From positions 364,825 through 412,427 of the forward strand of contig NZ_AWRU01000032.1 in NCBI RefSeq assembly GCF_000523515.1: a DNA stretch of 47,603 bases, in the 5' to 3' direction. Positions 17,530-26,903 of this stretch are shown in pieces. The notes beneath the pieces were generated by a model that made no database searches, was not told where the DNA came from, and was given only the letters and a program-made list of their open reading frames with translations. Position numbers and translations under genes: made by a program. Each line of letters starts with the position of its first letter. Position 1 is the stretch's first letter. This stretch comes from Pedobacter sp. V48. GTDB lineage: Bacteria > Bacteroidota > Bacteroidia > Sphingobacteriales > Sphingobacteriaceae.

Positions 17530-19200
17530 TTACCAGTTTGGATTTTGTGTGAGTTTTCCTTTATACAAGGCGATTTCTTTTGTTGGCAGGGGTCTTAGAT
17601 AATGTTTCTCAGGATTAAATGAGCGTGCTGACGCTGGTTGCGCGATTAAAAACCCGTTAGCATCAGTTCTGGCCTGATAACCAGCTCCGCTATAAGGGGC
17701 AATAGTTTGCCAGGCCGTCCCTTTTATTTTTATACCTTTAATGTCCTGAGTCATTTCTGTTTCCGCTGTTTTCCACCTCCTGATGTCATCATACCTGAAA
17801 CCTTCAAGAGCAAACTCTACATTTCTTTCTCTCCTTAATTCGGTTTTCAAATCCAGACCGTTTGTTGTTAAAAAAACATTAGAAAGCAAGGGCATGTTTA
17901 CCCTTGCTCGAATGAGGTTGATACTCTTATTCAAGTCATCATCAGAAAGCGAACCATTCTTCTCGAACATAGCTTCCGCATAGATCATCAAAACTTCAGC
18001 GTAACGGATAATATGGTTATCATAACCAAAGTTATCTCCGTTATTGGTATTGCCAAATACATTTTCAGAAAGGTATTTATAGGTAATGTATCCAGTATTT
18101 CCGTTTCTTTGCGGAGAATTTGGCCAGTTAACCACAGGAACGAGTGGATTGAAGACCTCGACTATTGAAGTTCCCGGGATGACCATGGTCATGGTCATCC
18201 GCGGATCGCGGTTATCATATTCGGAACTAACGGTATTATAGCCATTAAACTGCGGCGATTTTGTGATAGGCAAACCATCTTTACATAAATACATATCAGC
18301 AAGCTTTCTCGTTGGTAAATAGCAAACTGTACCTACCACAGAATACGGATATTGCTGTCCGGAAATGTTCACTTCATGCCTCCTGTCAAGTACACTTTCC
18401 CTGGAATCATCACCTTCTTCGATAAAAAGATAGCGGTAGCTTTGTGCGCCTTTAGCTGTAAATAGATCGTATTCTCTGCTGGAAATGATCGTATTTGCCG
18501 CATTGATGGCAGTGTTTAAGTAATCTGTACCATCACCATTACGGTATTTTTGCCAGGTTCCTTCAAATAACGCAACCCTTGCCATCAATGCACTTGCTGC
18601 GCCACTGGTAATTCGACCTACATCTGTCCCGGCAACTTTACTATTCAGAGGAAGATCAGCAATGGCATCAGCAAGATCGTTAAGGATAAAATCGGCCGTT
18701 TCTTTACGAGTCGACCTTGCTGCGTATAAGTCAGGATCGTCTACATCTAGTACTTTGGAGATTAAGGGTACGCCACCAAAAAGGCGAAACAAGAGCCAAT
18801 AATTATAGGCTCTGAAAAACCTGGCTTCGGCTACATAATTTTTGATTCCGGAGTCTGTTAGTCCTTCGCCCTTACTAATAATTTTATTTGCATTACGGAT
18901 ATAATAATAAGCGTCTGTCCAAGTACTTACAGTTTCTGAGGGCAGATAATCTCCTGAGCTTATTGCATTTGCAGTATTGAAGGCAATATCTGTTTCGGTA
19001 TCGCTAAAGTTGAGCCCCTGCAAAGAATTATAAAGGCCATTTGCTGCAAGCTTAAAATCAGCAGCTGTTTTATAAAAGATCACATCAGACAAGGTATCCT
19101 TAGGTTTAAGATCAAGTTGTTTCTTACATCCTGAATTAAATATCAGCACCATGGTTAATGCCATTGCCGGAAATAGTTTAAAATAATGTTTCATAATCAT
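17530..19200 (-). CDS. SusD/RagB-family glycan-binding lipoprotein
   Basis: A 556-residue surface lipoprotein. The signal ends FNSGC, with Cys25 as the lipid-modified residue, followed by KKQLDLKPKDTL, the standard SusD start. TPR-like helices with the FKLAANGLYNSLQG and EARFFRAYNYWLLFRLFGGVPL segments are characteristic of the family. The C-terminal FRYDDIRRWK and YLRPLPTKEIALYKG complete the RagB/SusD domain. It caps the SusC transporter and binds the glycan outside the cell. It starts 14 bases after the susC stop. The start could also be the third codon (ATG). Binding specificity cannot be read from the sequence. Confidence 0.95.
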   Translation of the reverse strand: MIMKHYFKLFPAMALTMVLIFNSGCKKQLDLKPKDTLSDVIFYKTAADFKLAANGLYNSLQGLNFSDTETDIAFNTANAISSGDYLPSETVSTWTDAYYYIRNANKIISKGEGLTDSGIKNYVAEARFFRAYNYWLLFRLFGGVPLISKVLDVDDPDLYAARSTRKETADFILNDLADAIADLPLNSKVAGTDVGRITSGAASALMARVALFEGTWQKYRNGDGTDYLNTAINAANTIISSREYDLFTAKGAQSYRYLFIEEGDDSRESVLDRRHEVNISGQQYPYSVVGTVCYLPTRKLADMYLCKDGLPITKSPQFNGYNTVSSEYDNRDPRMTMTMVIPGTSIVEVFNPLVPVVNWPNSPQRNGNTGYITYKYLSENVFGNTNNGDNFGYDNHIIRYAEVLMIYAEAMFEKNGSLSDDDLNKSINLIRARVNMPLLSNVFLTTNGLDLKTELRRERNVEFALEGFRYDDIRRWKTAETEMTQDIKGIKIKGTAWQTIAPYSGAGYQARTDANGFLIAQPASARSFNPEKHYLRPLPTKEIALYKGKLTQNPNW

Positions 19201-19214
19201 CTTCTTATCGAATT

Positions 19215-22200
19215 CTAAAATTTAACGTTCAGACCAACTGATTTCACCTTGGTAAACGGGTAAGTTTGTTCATTTGTAGTTTGGTAGCCTTCTTCAGGGT
19301 CGAATGAATGCCCCCATGTACCGTTCGAGATAGTGAACAGATCCTGTCCGCTCACATACAGTCTGATTCCTTTGATTTTAAGCTTTTTACAAAACACTTC
19401 AGGTACATTATAGCCAATTGTAATCACCTTGAAACGGAGATAAGCCAGATTATTTATCCGCATGGAAGAATACCTCCAATTGTAATTAAGCAGGTTATCA
19501 AACCCTACTGACCCGGGAATCAGTCTTGGATACTGTGCACTTGTATTTTCCGGTGTCCAGTTCTTCCCATAAAAGTAGGCTAGCGGCTGGAAATAAATGG
19601 CACTCATAGGAACAGAAAACACTCCATCTCTGATATTCATTTGCTTACCAACACCCTGCATCATAACGGAAAGGTCGAAGTTAGCATAGGAAACATTGAT
19701 GTTGGTGGAAAACGTATAACGTGGCATAGTATTACCCAGATAGACCAGGTCACCCTTAGTACCTTTTGCCGGGTCACCATAAGGTGTAATGTTACCGTCA
19801 CCATCGACATCGCTATACATTACATCTCCAATCCCAATGCTATTTGGTATCCCTATAAGCTTTTTATAATTGGCTAACTGCTCGGCATTCTGTATGATTC
19901 CAGCGAAATGATATCCGAAGTAACTATTTAATGAATAGCCCTGGTGTGTGTAATTAAGTCCTTGTGATAGTACATCATTACCTTTTAATTCTACCAGTTT
20001 ATTTCTGCTGTCGTTCAATATTGCTGTAATGCTGTATTTGAGTTTTCCTGCCTGATCTTTCCATCCGATAGAGAAATCGAACCCTTTGGTTGTCAAGTGG
20101 CCCAGATTCTGGCTCGGTGGTGTTCCGCCGAGTGTTGCTGGCACTTGTACATTTACAAGCATATTGCGGTTTTCTTTATTATAGAAATCAATACTACCAC
20201 TTAAGCGGTTATCAAGGAAACCAAAGTCAATCCCAAGGTTCGTTGTTTCGATAGTTTCCCATGTTCTTTTATCAGAAGCGATACCTGATACCGCACCTGG
20301 AAACCTGGCATTTGGAGAACCAAGGGGATAACCTCCACTTACGGTAATGAGTGGGATATAACCGTAATTACTAAAGGCCCTGATTTCCTGATTTCCGGCC
20401 TGTCCCCATGAACCTCTGATTTTAAAGTTACTGACAATGCTCAGTGATTTAATGAATTGCTCTTGCGAAAGGTTATAAGCGACAGATAAACTGGGAAATG
20501 CTGCACTCCAACGTTTGTCAGGCGAGAATTTGGAGCTTCCATCTAAACGAACAGTTGCATCAAGAAAAACCTTGTTTTTAAAACTATAGCTGAATCTGCT
20601 GAAATAAGAGCTTAGGGCCCAATCTGTGTCAAAACCTGTTAAACCTGTATAATTAGCCTTGGTTAAATCCGCCAGATTAAGTGTAAATATCTCATTTCCT
20701 GTGAAATTTGAACCGGTAACAGTTGTTCCCAGATCTGTGTTTTTTTCAAACGAAGTTCCAGCCATAAGGTTTAGGTTATGGTTGTCACCAAGTGACTTCG
20801 TATATTCAATTAAACCAGTATATGACTTAAACAAGTTCCTGCTATTGGCATAGTAAGCGGAATTTAGTGGATTCCTATAGCCTTGCGTATTACCTTCATA
20901 ATCATATAAATTAAATGTCCTGGTGTTGCCTTGGTCATAATAGTTACCCATATTGACACCGGCCTGCCCGGTTATTTTAAGCCCTTTTAGGATTTCTACA
21001 TCCGCTTTAACATTAAAGGAGAACGCATTGGTGTTGGATTCACGTGTTCCCCCCTCTTCTAATTGCTGTGCAGGGTTCACATACCCTTGATAGGTATAAT
21101 ATTCTCCAACTTTATTCCGCAAGGGAACAAAATTAAACAGTCTTGGAGTATGCGACATTACTTCTTCCCATGATCTTGGTTCTCTTACGATATCGTTATT
21201 AAAGCTATTTCTGGTTTGAACATTGATCTTATCCAATAGCTTAAAATCATAGTTCATTCTTAGATTATAGCGGTCAACACTGTTTTCTCCGTACTTAAAA
21301 ACGCCATTGTCCTTGGTATAACCTGCCGAGAAAAGGTAGCCACTATTTTCACCACCCCCTGTTACACTGATGTTATGTGTTTGCTGAGTAGCATCTCCAT
21401 AAAGTATTTTATTCCAATTGTTATCTGTATAAAACCCAGGATAATCCTGTAAATAAGTAACCCATCCTTTTGAATCAGCGGGGGCACCTTGTCTGATTTT
21501 GTTGAATACTTCATCTGACACACCTGGTAACCCTACATTGGTTAATGACTCATGTGTCATTTCTGCAAATTGGAGTGTGTTGGTTACAGCTTTAAGATAA
21601 TCAGGTGTTTTCAATCCGAAATTTGTTGAATAGTCTACCTGTGGAGGTCCCTTTACCCCTTTCTTAGTCGTGATCAGTACCACGCCATCTGCCGCACGGG
21701 CACCATAAATAGATGCAGCTGCATCTTTCAGTACACTTACACCAGCAATATCGTTAGGGTTTAGCCCATTAAGATCACCGGGTATTCCATCAATCAACAC
21801 CAGTGGCTTGTTTCCATTTACCGACGAAATTCCCCTGATTTGAAGATCATAGCCCTGTCGGCCAGGTTGCCCACTGCTACGAATCACAGTGAGCCCGGAT
21901 ACCGCTCCCTGCAAAGCACTCGAAGCATTCACTAAGGGTCTTGATTCGAACACCTTTTTATCAGCCTGAGAGATCGCTCCGGTAACAGATGATTTATCCT
22001 TTGTAGCGTATCCTACCACCACGAGCTCCTTTAACTGACCATTATCTTCTAGTAGGACGACGTTAATATTTGCTTGGGCACCAACCGTGATTGTTTGGGT
22101 TACATAGCCTACTGCTGAGATAATTATTTCTTGTTCCCCATTTATTAAAGAAATTGAGAAATTACCATTTCCATCGGTAGAAGTTCCCCTTTTTGTTCCC

Positions 22201-22670
22201 TTTACCGCAATATTTACAGATGAAATTGGTTGTCCATGTTCATCCGCAACCTTTCCCTTAATTTCAACTTTCTTCGGTTCTTCAATGATTTTGGGAGTTT
22301 GAGAAGATGGCTGTTCCTTGCTAAGAATGATCGATTTTTGCTTAATCTCAAAATTTAGATTTTGACCTTTAAGTATAACTTTCAGCGCATCTTTCAATGG
22401 CACCTTTTCTAAATTGATGCTTACTGTCCCCACTCCCTTTATAAGATCAGACTCATAAAGGACAATATATCCTGTTTGTTTCCTTATCTGAGCGAAGACG
22501 TGCCGAAGATTTACATTATTTTCCTTGAATGTTATATGCTGGGCCAATGTGACTGCACTTAACTGCATAAGAAAGGTTGTCATGATGACAATGGTTAATT
22601 TCATAATACGCAACATTTGTTTAGATGCGAGATATCCAATAATGCATCTAAATAGATGAATAAATTTCAT
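19215..22670 (-). CDS. SusC-family TonB-linked outer-membrane transporter with STN domain
   Basis: A roughly 1150-residue outer-membrane transporter. I use ATG 22670; the longer frame to 22730 begins with TTG. In the long numbering, a signal segment ends near VTLAQ (64), an STN signalling domain covers ~67-138, a carboxypeptidase-regulatory-like domain ~155-228, a TonB-box-like ELVVVGY lies at 235-241, and the plug follows (IRGISSVNGNKPLVLIDG, then AASIYGARAADGVVLITTK). A 22-strand-type barrel fills the rest. The STN domain signals presence of substrate to the FecR anti-sigma factor encoded just upstream. With SusD it imports glycan fragments into the periplasm. Confidence 0.95.
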   Translation of the reverse strand: MKFIHLFRCIIGYLASKQMLRIMKLTIVIMTTFLMQLSAVTLAQHITFKENNVNLRHVFAQIRKQTGYIVLYESDLIKGVGTVSINLEKVPLKDALKVILKGQNLNFEIKQKSIILSKEQPSSQTPKIIEEPKKVEIKGKVADEHGQPISSVNIAVKGTKRGTSTDGNGNFSISLINGEQEIIISAVGYVTQTITVGAQANINVVLLEDNGQLKELVVVGYATKDKSSVTGAISQADKKVFESRPLVNASSALQGAVSGLTVIRSSGQPGRQGYDLQIRGISSVNGNKPLVLIDGIPGDLNGLNPNDIAGVSVLKDAAASIYGARAADGVVLITTKKGVKGPPQVDYSTNFGLKTPDYLKAVTNTLQFAEMTHESLTNVGLPGVSDEVFNKIRQGAPADSKGWVTYLQDYPGFYTDNNWNKILYGDATQQTHNISVTGGGENSGYLFSAGYTKDNGVFKYGENSVDRYNLRMNYDFKLLDKINVQTRNSFNNDIVREPRSWEEVMSHTPRLFNFVPLRNKVGEYYTYQGYVNPAQQLEEGGTRESNTNAFSFNVKADVEILKGLKITGQAGVNMGNYYDQGNTRTFNLYDYEGNTQGYRNPLNSAYYANSRNLFKSYTGLIEYTKSLGDNHNLNLMAGTSFEKNTDLGTTVTGSNFTGNEIFTLNLADLTKANYTGLTGFDTDWALSSYFSRFSYSFKNKVFLDATVRLDGSSKFSPDKRWSAAFPSLSVAYNLSQEQFIKSLSIVSNFKIRGSWGQAGNQEIRAFSNYGYIPLITVSGGYPLGSPNARFPGAVSGIASDKRTWETIETTNLGIDFGFLDNRLSGSIDFYNKENRNMLVNVQVPATLGGTPPSQNLGHLTTKGFDFSIGWKDQAGKLKYSITAILNDSRNKLVELKGNDVLSQGLNYTHQGYSLNSYFGYHFAGIIQNAEQLANYKKLIGIPNSIGIGDVMYSDVDGDGNITPYGDPAKGTKGDLVYLGNTMPRYTFSTNINVSYANFDLSVMMQGVGKQMNIRDGVFSVPMSAIYFQPLAYFYGKNWTPENTSAQYPRLIPGSVGFDNLLNYNWRYSSMRINNLAYLRFKVITIGYNVPEVFCKKLKIKGIRLYVSGQDLFTISNGTWGHSFDPEEGYQTTNEQTYPFTKVKSVGLNVKF

Positions 22671-22784
22671 ACTTTTGGTTGTTTTGGTTGATTTGCGAAT
22701 GCTTCCTGATCGTCGAAAATTTGTAAGCAATCACGTTTAAATAATTAAACAATTCCTTTTGGAATAGGAGATCAAAACACTCAG

Positions 22785-22813
22785 ATCAATCCTGGTTTTA
22801 TATCAGGATTGAT
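22785..22813 (-). terminator. Hairpin between fecR-like gene and susC
   Basis: A perfect 10-bp inverted repeat, ATCAATCCTG at 22785-22794 and CAGGATTGAT at 22804-22813, with a 9-base loop. It lies about 60 bases beyond the anti-sigma stop in the direction of transcription. It probably ends or attenuates the sigma/anti-sigma transcript, so susC would have its own sigma-dependent promoter in the remaining gap. Confidence 0.6.
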
Positions 22814-22874
22814 TATTTACCCCTTTACAAACTGGAGCTTAAAAGTGAATGATACACAGTCATTTTGCGTAAGT

Positions 22875-24059
22875 TTACTTCATGACAATTATCCTCCTTC
22901 CTTCAATTTTAAAATGTATATTTTTTGTGGATTCTAACATTTCCAGTACTGAGGAAACCTGATTATACTTCGACAATCCACCGCCATATAGTTTATTTTT
23001 ATCTACACCTTTCTCATATTCCACATCCACATTATACCATCTGGAAATTCGTTTCATGATGCTTTGTAATGGTTCATCTTCAAAGAGAAATATTCCATCT
23101 TTCCAGGCTATTGCATCTTCAGCAATTACATTTTTAACATCAAATACCCCGGAAACAAATTTGGATTGTTGATTTGGCTTAAGGGTTCTGCTTAACTGCC
23201 CATTTTTTACCTTTACACTACCCTCCAGAAGAGTTGTTGTTGTAGATTCATTGGCATAACTGCTGATGTTAAAATGTGTACCCAACACTTCGACATCATG
23301 ATTAGGGGTACTCACTACGAAGGGGTGTTTTTTATCTTTAGCAATTTCGAAATATGCCTCTCCTTCAAGCTCAACCCGACGGATACCGTCCTTCAAAAGA
23401 TCAGCGGAGTAAGTTATGCTCGATGCCGCATTGAGCCAAACTTTTGAATGATCTGGTAAAATCAAGATATAGGTTTCTCCACGTGCGGTTGTAAGGGTAT
23501 TTTTGCCACCCGTCCTTGAGGATGATGTAAGCTGATATACCAACTGACCCTCCGATGTTTTACGAATACTGACTCCTGATTCCTTGGCAACCTCTCCCTT
23601 TCCTGTCTTGCTGAGGCTGATCTTTTTCCCATTTGCTAAGGTCAAAGTTGCACCTACTTTACCAGGGGCAGCGTCTTGAGCATAGTTATTTTTTTGTTCA
23701 GCGGAAATGCTGCGTTTGTGGTAGAAAAATATACCTACACTCAACACCAGCACTGCAATAGCTGCACTGGCCAGGCGAGGCCAAAGCTTTACGGTTTTTT
23801 GATTACCCGGTTTTATTACAAGAGGGATAGTTTTCTCATTCTGCAGGCCAATAATATCTTCGTAAATAACACGCGCTTTTTCCTTGTTGTAATCCGGGAC
23901 TGGTAAATCATCTCTATCCCATAAGTGTTGTGTCAATATTTCAAGTTCATCATAAAAATCAGAGTCAGATAATGCAGCACTCCATTCCTCCTGTTCGTCA
24001 GCACTTAGCTTTCCATTCAGGTATTGATCGTATAAATATCTAAATCTACTCTTCGTCAT
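22875..24059 (-). CDS. FecR-family anti-sigma factor
   Basis: A 394-residue inner-membrane regulator. Its cytoplasmic N-terminus (~1-88) binds the sigma factor. A single membrane segment (ASAAIAVLVLSVGIFFY, ~92-108) follows. The periplasmic FecR domain carries TARGETYILILPDHSKVWLN and GEAYFEIAKDKKHPFVV, both typical. The C-terminal DUF4974-type domain (ISRWYNVDVEYEKG) interacts with the SusC STN domain. It lies 136 bases downstream of the ECF sigma gene and upstream of susC, the standard Bacteroidota order, and holds the sigma factor inactive until substrate is sensed. Confidence 0.93.
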   Translation of the reverse strand: MTKSRFRYLYDQYLNGKLSADEQEEWSAALSDSDFYDELEILTQHLWDRDDLPVPDYNKEKARVIYEDIIGLQNEKTIPLVIKPGNQKTVKLWPRLASAAIAVLVLSVGIFFYHKRSISAEQKNNYAQDAAPGKVGATLTLANGKKISLSKTGKGEVAKESGVSIRKTSEGQLVYQLTSSSRTGGKNTLTTARGETYILILPDHSKVWLNAASSITYSADLLKDGIRRVELEGEAYFEIAKDKKHPFVVSTPNHDVEVLGTHFNISSYANESTTTTLLEGSVKVKNGQLSRTLKPNQQSKFVSGVFDVKNVIAEDAIAWKDGIFLFEDEPLQSIMKRISRWYNVDVEYEKGVDKNKLYGGGLSKYNQVSSVLEMLESTKNIHFKIEGRRIIVMK

Positions 24060-24195
24060 TTTAATTTCTCTATAAAGCGCATTAAACTAAGTTTAACCCT
24101 AATTTAATATCAGTTTACTAGTAAGTCGGAGAAATCGGAAATCGAGGTAATCGTTTTTAAAAAAAAGATTAAGAGGAAAAATATTGCCTTCTGGC

Positions 24196-24810
24196 TTAAA
24201 AAAATTTAAATATAAATGCGACTGCCGCAAAGTGAGAATGCTTGTGAATGTATCCTCTCAAAAACTTAAGCGCCAACTTCATGTGGGTTTGAACTGTTCC
24301 GTGACTGATATTAAGCTTATCTGCTGCTTCCTTATACTTAAATCCTTGTTGATAACAAAGCTGATAAACCTGGCGCTGTTGCTCGGGTAATTTTCCGATG
24401 CCTTCTGCTAAGGTAAGGTGTGCATGCTCCAGTGTAATAAGCTCCTGAATGCTTGATTCTCCCACCTCTGATAGTGCTAACAGTTCCTTTTGAATACTTG
24501 CTGATTTTTCATTTAGCCTGAGAAGATCGATTGCCCTGCGACGAGCGATCGTCTTAATATAAGCTTCAATATTGTTAGTGGCCTTCAGCTTGTCACCCAT
24601 TTGCCAAATATGGAGCATGGTTTCCTGAATTACTTCTTCAGCAGAAGATTCACACCTCAATAATCGAAAAGAAAATTTAAAGATAATGTCGTAATATCTT
24701 TGATAAAGAATCTTAAAGGCAAGGTGATCTCCCTCAGCTATTTTTGCCAGCAGTTTATCTTCCTCAAAAAGGACAGGTGTCATGCGCTGATTTGACATAC
24801 TTCTTTTCAT
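24196..24810 (-). CDS. ECF-type RNA polymerase sigma-70 factor
   Basis: A 204-residue ECF sigma factor of the Bacteroidota FecI-like group. Region 2 is seen as AFKILYQRYYDIIFKFSFRLL (~32-52) with SAEEVIQETMLHIWQ, and region 4 as EAADKLNISHGTVQTHMKLALKFLR near the C-terminus, which contacts the -35 element. It is the first gene of the glycan locus and is followed by its FecR partner. It is expected to drive susC, susD and the two glycosidase genes when released. ATG 24810 gives a normal length. Confidence 0.93.
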   Translation of the reverse strand: MKRSMSNQRMTPVLFEEDKLLAKIAEGDHLAFKILYQRYYDIIFKFSFRLLRCESSAEEVIQETMLHIWQMGDKLKATNNIEAYIKTIARRRAIDLLRLNEKSASIQKELLALSEVGESSIQELITLEHAHLTLAEGIGKLPEQQRQVYQLCYQQGFKYKEAADKLNISHGTVQTHMKLALKFLRGYIHKHSHFAAVAFIFKFF

Positions 24811-24960
24811 AATCTAAAAGACTCCTGGTACTTAAAAGAATAAATCAAGAATGCCGAACACTTTGCAATGAGAGTACTTCCTTGTCATAGAAAAAAATAT
24901 CTGGTATAGGCAAAACTGTTCTATTTTTTTTATTTAAAGATGGATATTATACATTAAATA

Positions 24961-25155
24961 ATGGATAATATTATCATTAAAACAACGATAAACAAACAAC
25001 TAAACTTTAGACTATCCTTATACCCTAACGGCAGACTTTACGTACTCCCGATTTCAGAAAGCCTATTTTATACAGGACAACACAAAGCAGTTAAACCCAA
25101 TAGATCTTATCACTTAAGGAAAATTGCAGATAGCTGGACTTTTACAAAACAGTAG
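24961..25155 (+). CDS. Doubtful small ORF
   Basis: An ATG-started 64-codon frame encoding a basic peptide with no recognised motif, signal or membrane segment. It lies in the upstream region of the sigma gene on the opposite strand. Codon use is plausible for this AT-rich genome but the length is within chance expectation. No function can be suggested. Confidence 0.25.
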   Translation: MDNIIIKTTINKQLNFRLSLYPNGRLYVLPISESLFYTGQHKAVKPNRSYHLRKIADSWTFTKQ

Positions 25156-25323
25156 CGTCCCTACCAATTTAATATCTATAAAGGGCCTAAGAAAGTAATC
25201 ATGTATTTATTTTCCTTTATTCGGTTTTTAAAAAAAACCGTTATTTTAAGTGGGGATTATTCCGTATGTGACACCTCTTTCGCGGAACGTGGTTCTTCCC
25301 CACTCATATCTGCGAAGTATACA

Positions 25324-25359
25324 GGTATAACTACGAGAGCTAAGGTTACAATTTTACCT
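25324..25359. repeat. 36-base segment similar to 9917-9952, copy 2
   Basis: The second copy of the short shared segment, with 7 mismatches to the first. It overlaps the 3' end of the decayed minus-strand frame at 25354-25524. It is probably a relic rather than a functional site. Confidence 0.35.
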
Positions 25360-25524
25360 ATTATATAACCCCTCGTTCATAGTTCCAGAATCATATCGAA
25401 TACTCCATCCACCGATCTCAGAAAAAGCATCCAGGGATACTATTTCTACCTTTGCAATATCCGCTATTTTTATTTTTTTCCTGTAGATGAAAAGGGAATA
25501 ATTTATAGCATAATTTCCATTATA
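25354..25524 (-). pseudogene. Decayed membrane-protein fragment
   Basis: A 56-codon minus-strand frame without a start codon, bounded by stops. It reads SLFIYRKKIKIADIAKVEIV followed by a SEIGGWSIRY segment. The pattern of a basic stretch, a beta strand and a GGW-x-I-R-Y motif resembles the PH-like soluble part of small bacterial membrane proteins. A second open frame continues past its 3' end in another phase, suggesting frameshifts. I treat it as a broken gene. Confidence 0.4.
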
Positions 25525-25860
25525 CTAATTTCTATACTTAACGTCATAAAAATAAAAAGTGACCATATTGAGGTAACCTTTAAAACAGGGTTAACGAGTC
25601 GACAGTAAAAGCCCCTAAAAGTGATCACAGCATCAAAATCAATTCACGAGTATTCATCTACATTATTTGAATTGCGCCCTGAAATATCAATGTGGTCTTC
25701 TGACACAACCTGAATTGCCTTTAGATTAACGCGATGCGTTTCTATTCCGGCACAATAGATTTCTACCTGATTTCCAGCAAAATGCTTAAAGAACCTTCTG
25801 CTAGCTGGCTTCTACAACTGTTTCCTGTGCAGAGTACTAATACTTTTTTCAGTTTAAATT

Positions 25861-26352
25861 TTAATCTTGTCCCGTTATTTTACTTCTTCTTTCCATCAGC
25901 ACTGTATCCCGCCAAATCCCATCCATTTTACCTACCTTTTCTCGGTATCCAATTGTGCGGAAGCCCAGTTTTTCATGAAGTGCAATGCTTGCTACATTTT
26001 CAGGAAAGATACCGGATTGCAACGTCCATATATTATTAGCCTCACTTTCAGTGATTAGCTTTTGTAATAAAACTTTTCCGACTCCTTTACTCCGATAGCT
26101 CTCATGTATATAAACACTGACTTCAGTTACTCCGGCATACACGCACCTTGATGAAACAGGGGACAGCACCGCCCAGCCAGCGACAACTCCGTCAATTAGG
26201 GCAACATATCTCAGTTCCGAAAGGTGTCCCTTGTCCCAATCTTCCCAGCTTGGTGCATCTGTCTGAAATGTCGCTTGTTTAGTTGCAATGCCATGTAAAT
26301 AGATGGTTCTTACATCTTCCCAATGGTCTGGGCGTAATTCTATGATCTCCAT
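25861..26352 (-). CDS. GNAT N-acetyltransferase, phosphinothricin/arsinothricin acetyltransferase-like
   Basis: A 163-residue single-domain acetyltransferase. The acetyl-CoA loop appears as YRSKGVGKVLLQKLI, after the beta-4 strand VTEVSVYIHE. The late region NVASIALHEKLGFRTIGYRE followed by GIWRDTVLMER is typical of the PAT group, which acetylates phosphinothricin, methionine sulfoximine or arsinothricin. Substrate cannot be fixed from the sequence. It lies 7 bases downstream of the Cys-rich mini-protein gene on the same strand, so the two are probably one transcript. Confidence 0.88.
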   Translation of the reverse strand: MEIIELRPDHWEDVRTIYLHGIATKQATFQTDAPSWEDWDKGHLSELRYVALIDGVVAGWAVLSPVSSRCVYAGVTEVSVYIHESYRSKGVGKVLLQKLITESEANNIWTLQSGIFPENVASIALHEKLGFRTIGYREKVGKMDGIWRDTVLMERRSKITGQD

Positions 26353-26359
26353 ATCTTAT

Positions 26360-26596
26360 TTAGCAGTAGCCTGAGCCGGGTTCACAAGTCTGTCCAGCAC
26401 CTGCAAGATTTACCATTTGCGGTTTTGATTTTTCTTCTTTCACGGCTGGCGCACAGCATTTTTCACGTACATCTGTTGTTCCGCAACTTCCAAGGACTTT
26501 GCACTGCGTAACATCAGGGATCAGGTTCTCTCCCTCAAAACACACATTTTCGGGATAGATCGAACCTACGATGTATCTTTTCTTCTTAATTTCCAA
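26360..26596 (-). CDS. Cysteine-rich mini-protein
   Basis: A 78-residue protein with seven Cys (19, 32, 38, 47, 48, 71, 78), including a CC pair and a C-terminal CEPGSGYC. There is no signal peptide, so a cytosolic metal- or metalloid-binding role is more likely than disulfides, but this is inference. The frame has no ATG at its start: TTG at 26596 gives MEIKKKRYIV. It lies 7 bases before the acetyltransferase gene, suggesting linked function. I do not recognise the family. Confidence 0.6.
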   Translation of the reverse strand: MEIKKKRYIVGSIYPENVCFEGENLIPDVTQCKVLGSCGTTDVREKCCAPAVKEEKSKPQMVNLAGAGQTCEPGSGYC

Positions 26597-26903
26597 AATA
26601 ATAGTTTTTAATCAAACACAAAAGTCCATTCTCATTTCATCAGCCATCTTCTAATGTATGAAGCAATATAAGATTCTATCCGATTAACCTGATTTTGGCA
26701 GTTGTTGGCATCCATTATACGTTATAGGCTAGTAGTTAAATATCCATAAAATAGTTAACCGCCTAAAATAAAGTTATTGACAGTAGATAAGTTGCTAACG
26801 ATTTTTTCACAGCCTAGAGGCTATTCTTCCAAAGTAATTCTTTCGATGGAGGACTTATGTGACCAATTAACTCTCAATTCAGTAGTTTTCATGGTCATAA
26901 AAT
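26597..26903. other. Intergenic gap
   Basis: About 300 bases, AT-rich, between lepB and the Cys-rich mini-protein gene. It presumably contains the promoter of the mini-protein/acetyltransferase pair. No gene, repeat or strong hairpin was found. Confidence 0.3.

Larger units (their letters stand above)
24811..25860. other. One-kilobase gap with mostly non-functional DNA
   Basis: Between the sigma gene and the acetyltransferase gene there is only one doubtful small ORF (24961-25155) and a decayed coding fragment (25354-25524, minus). The remainder is AT-rich with no RNA gene, repeat array or insertion sequence that I can support. Confidence 0.4.
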
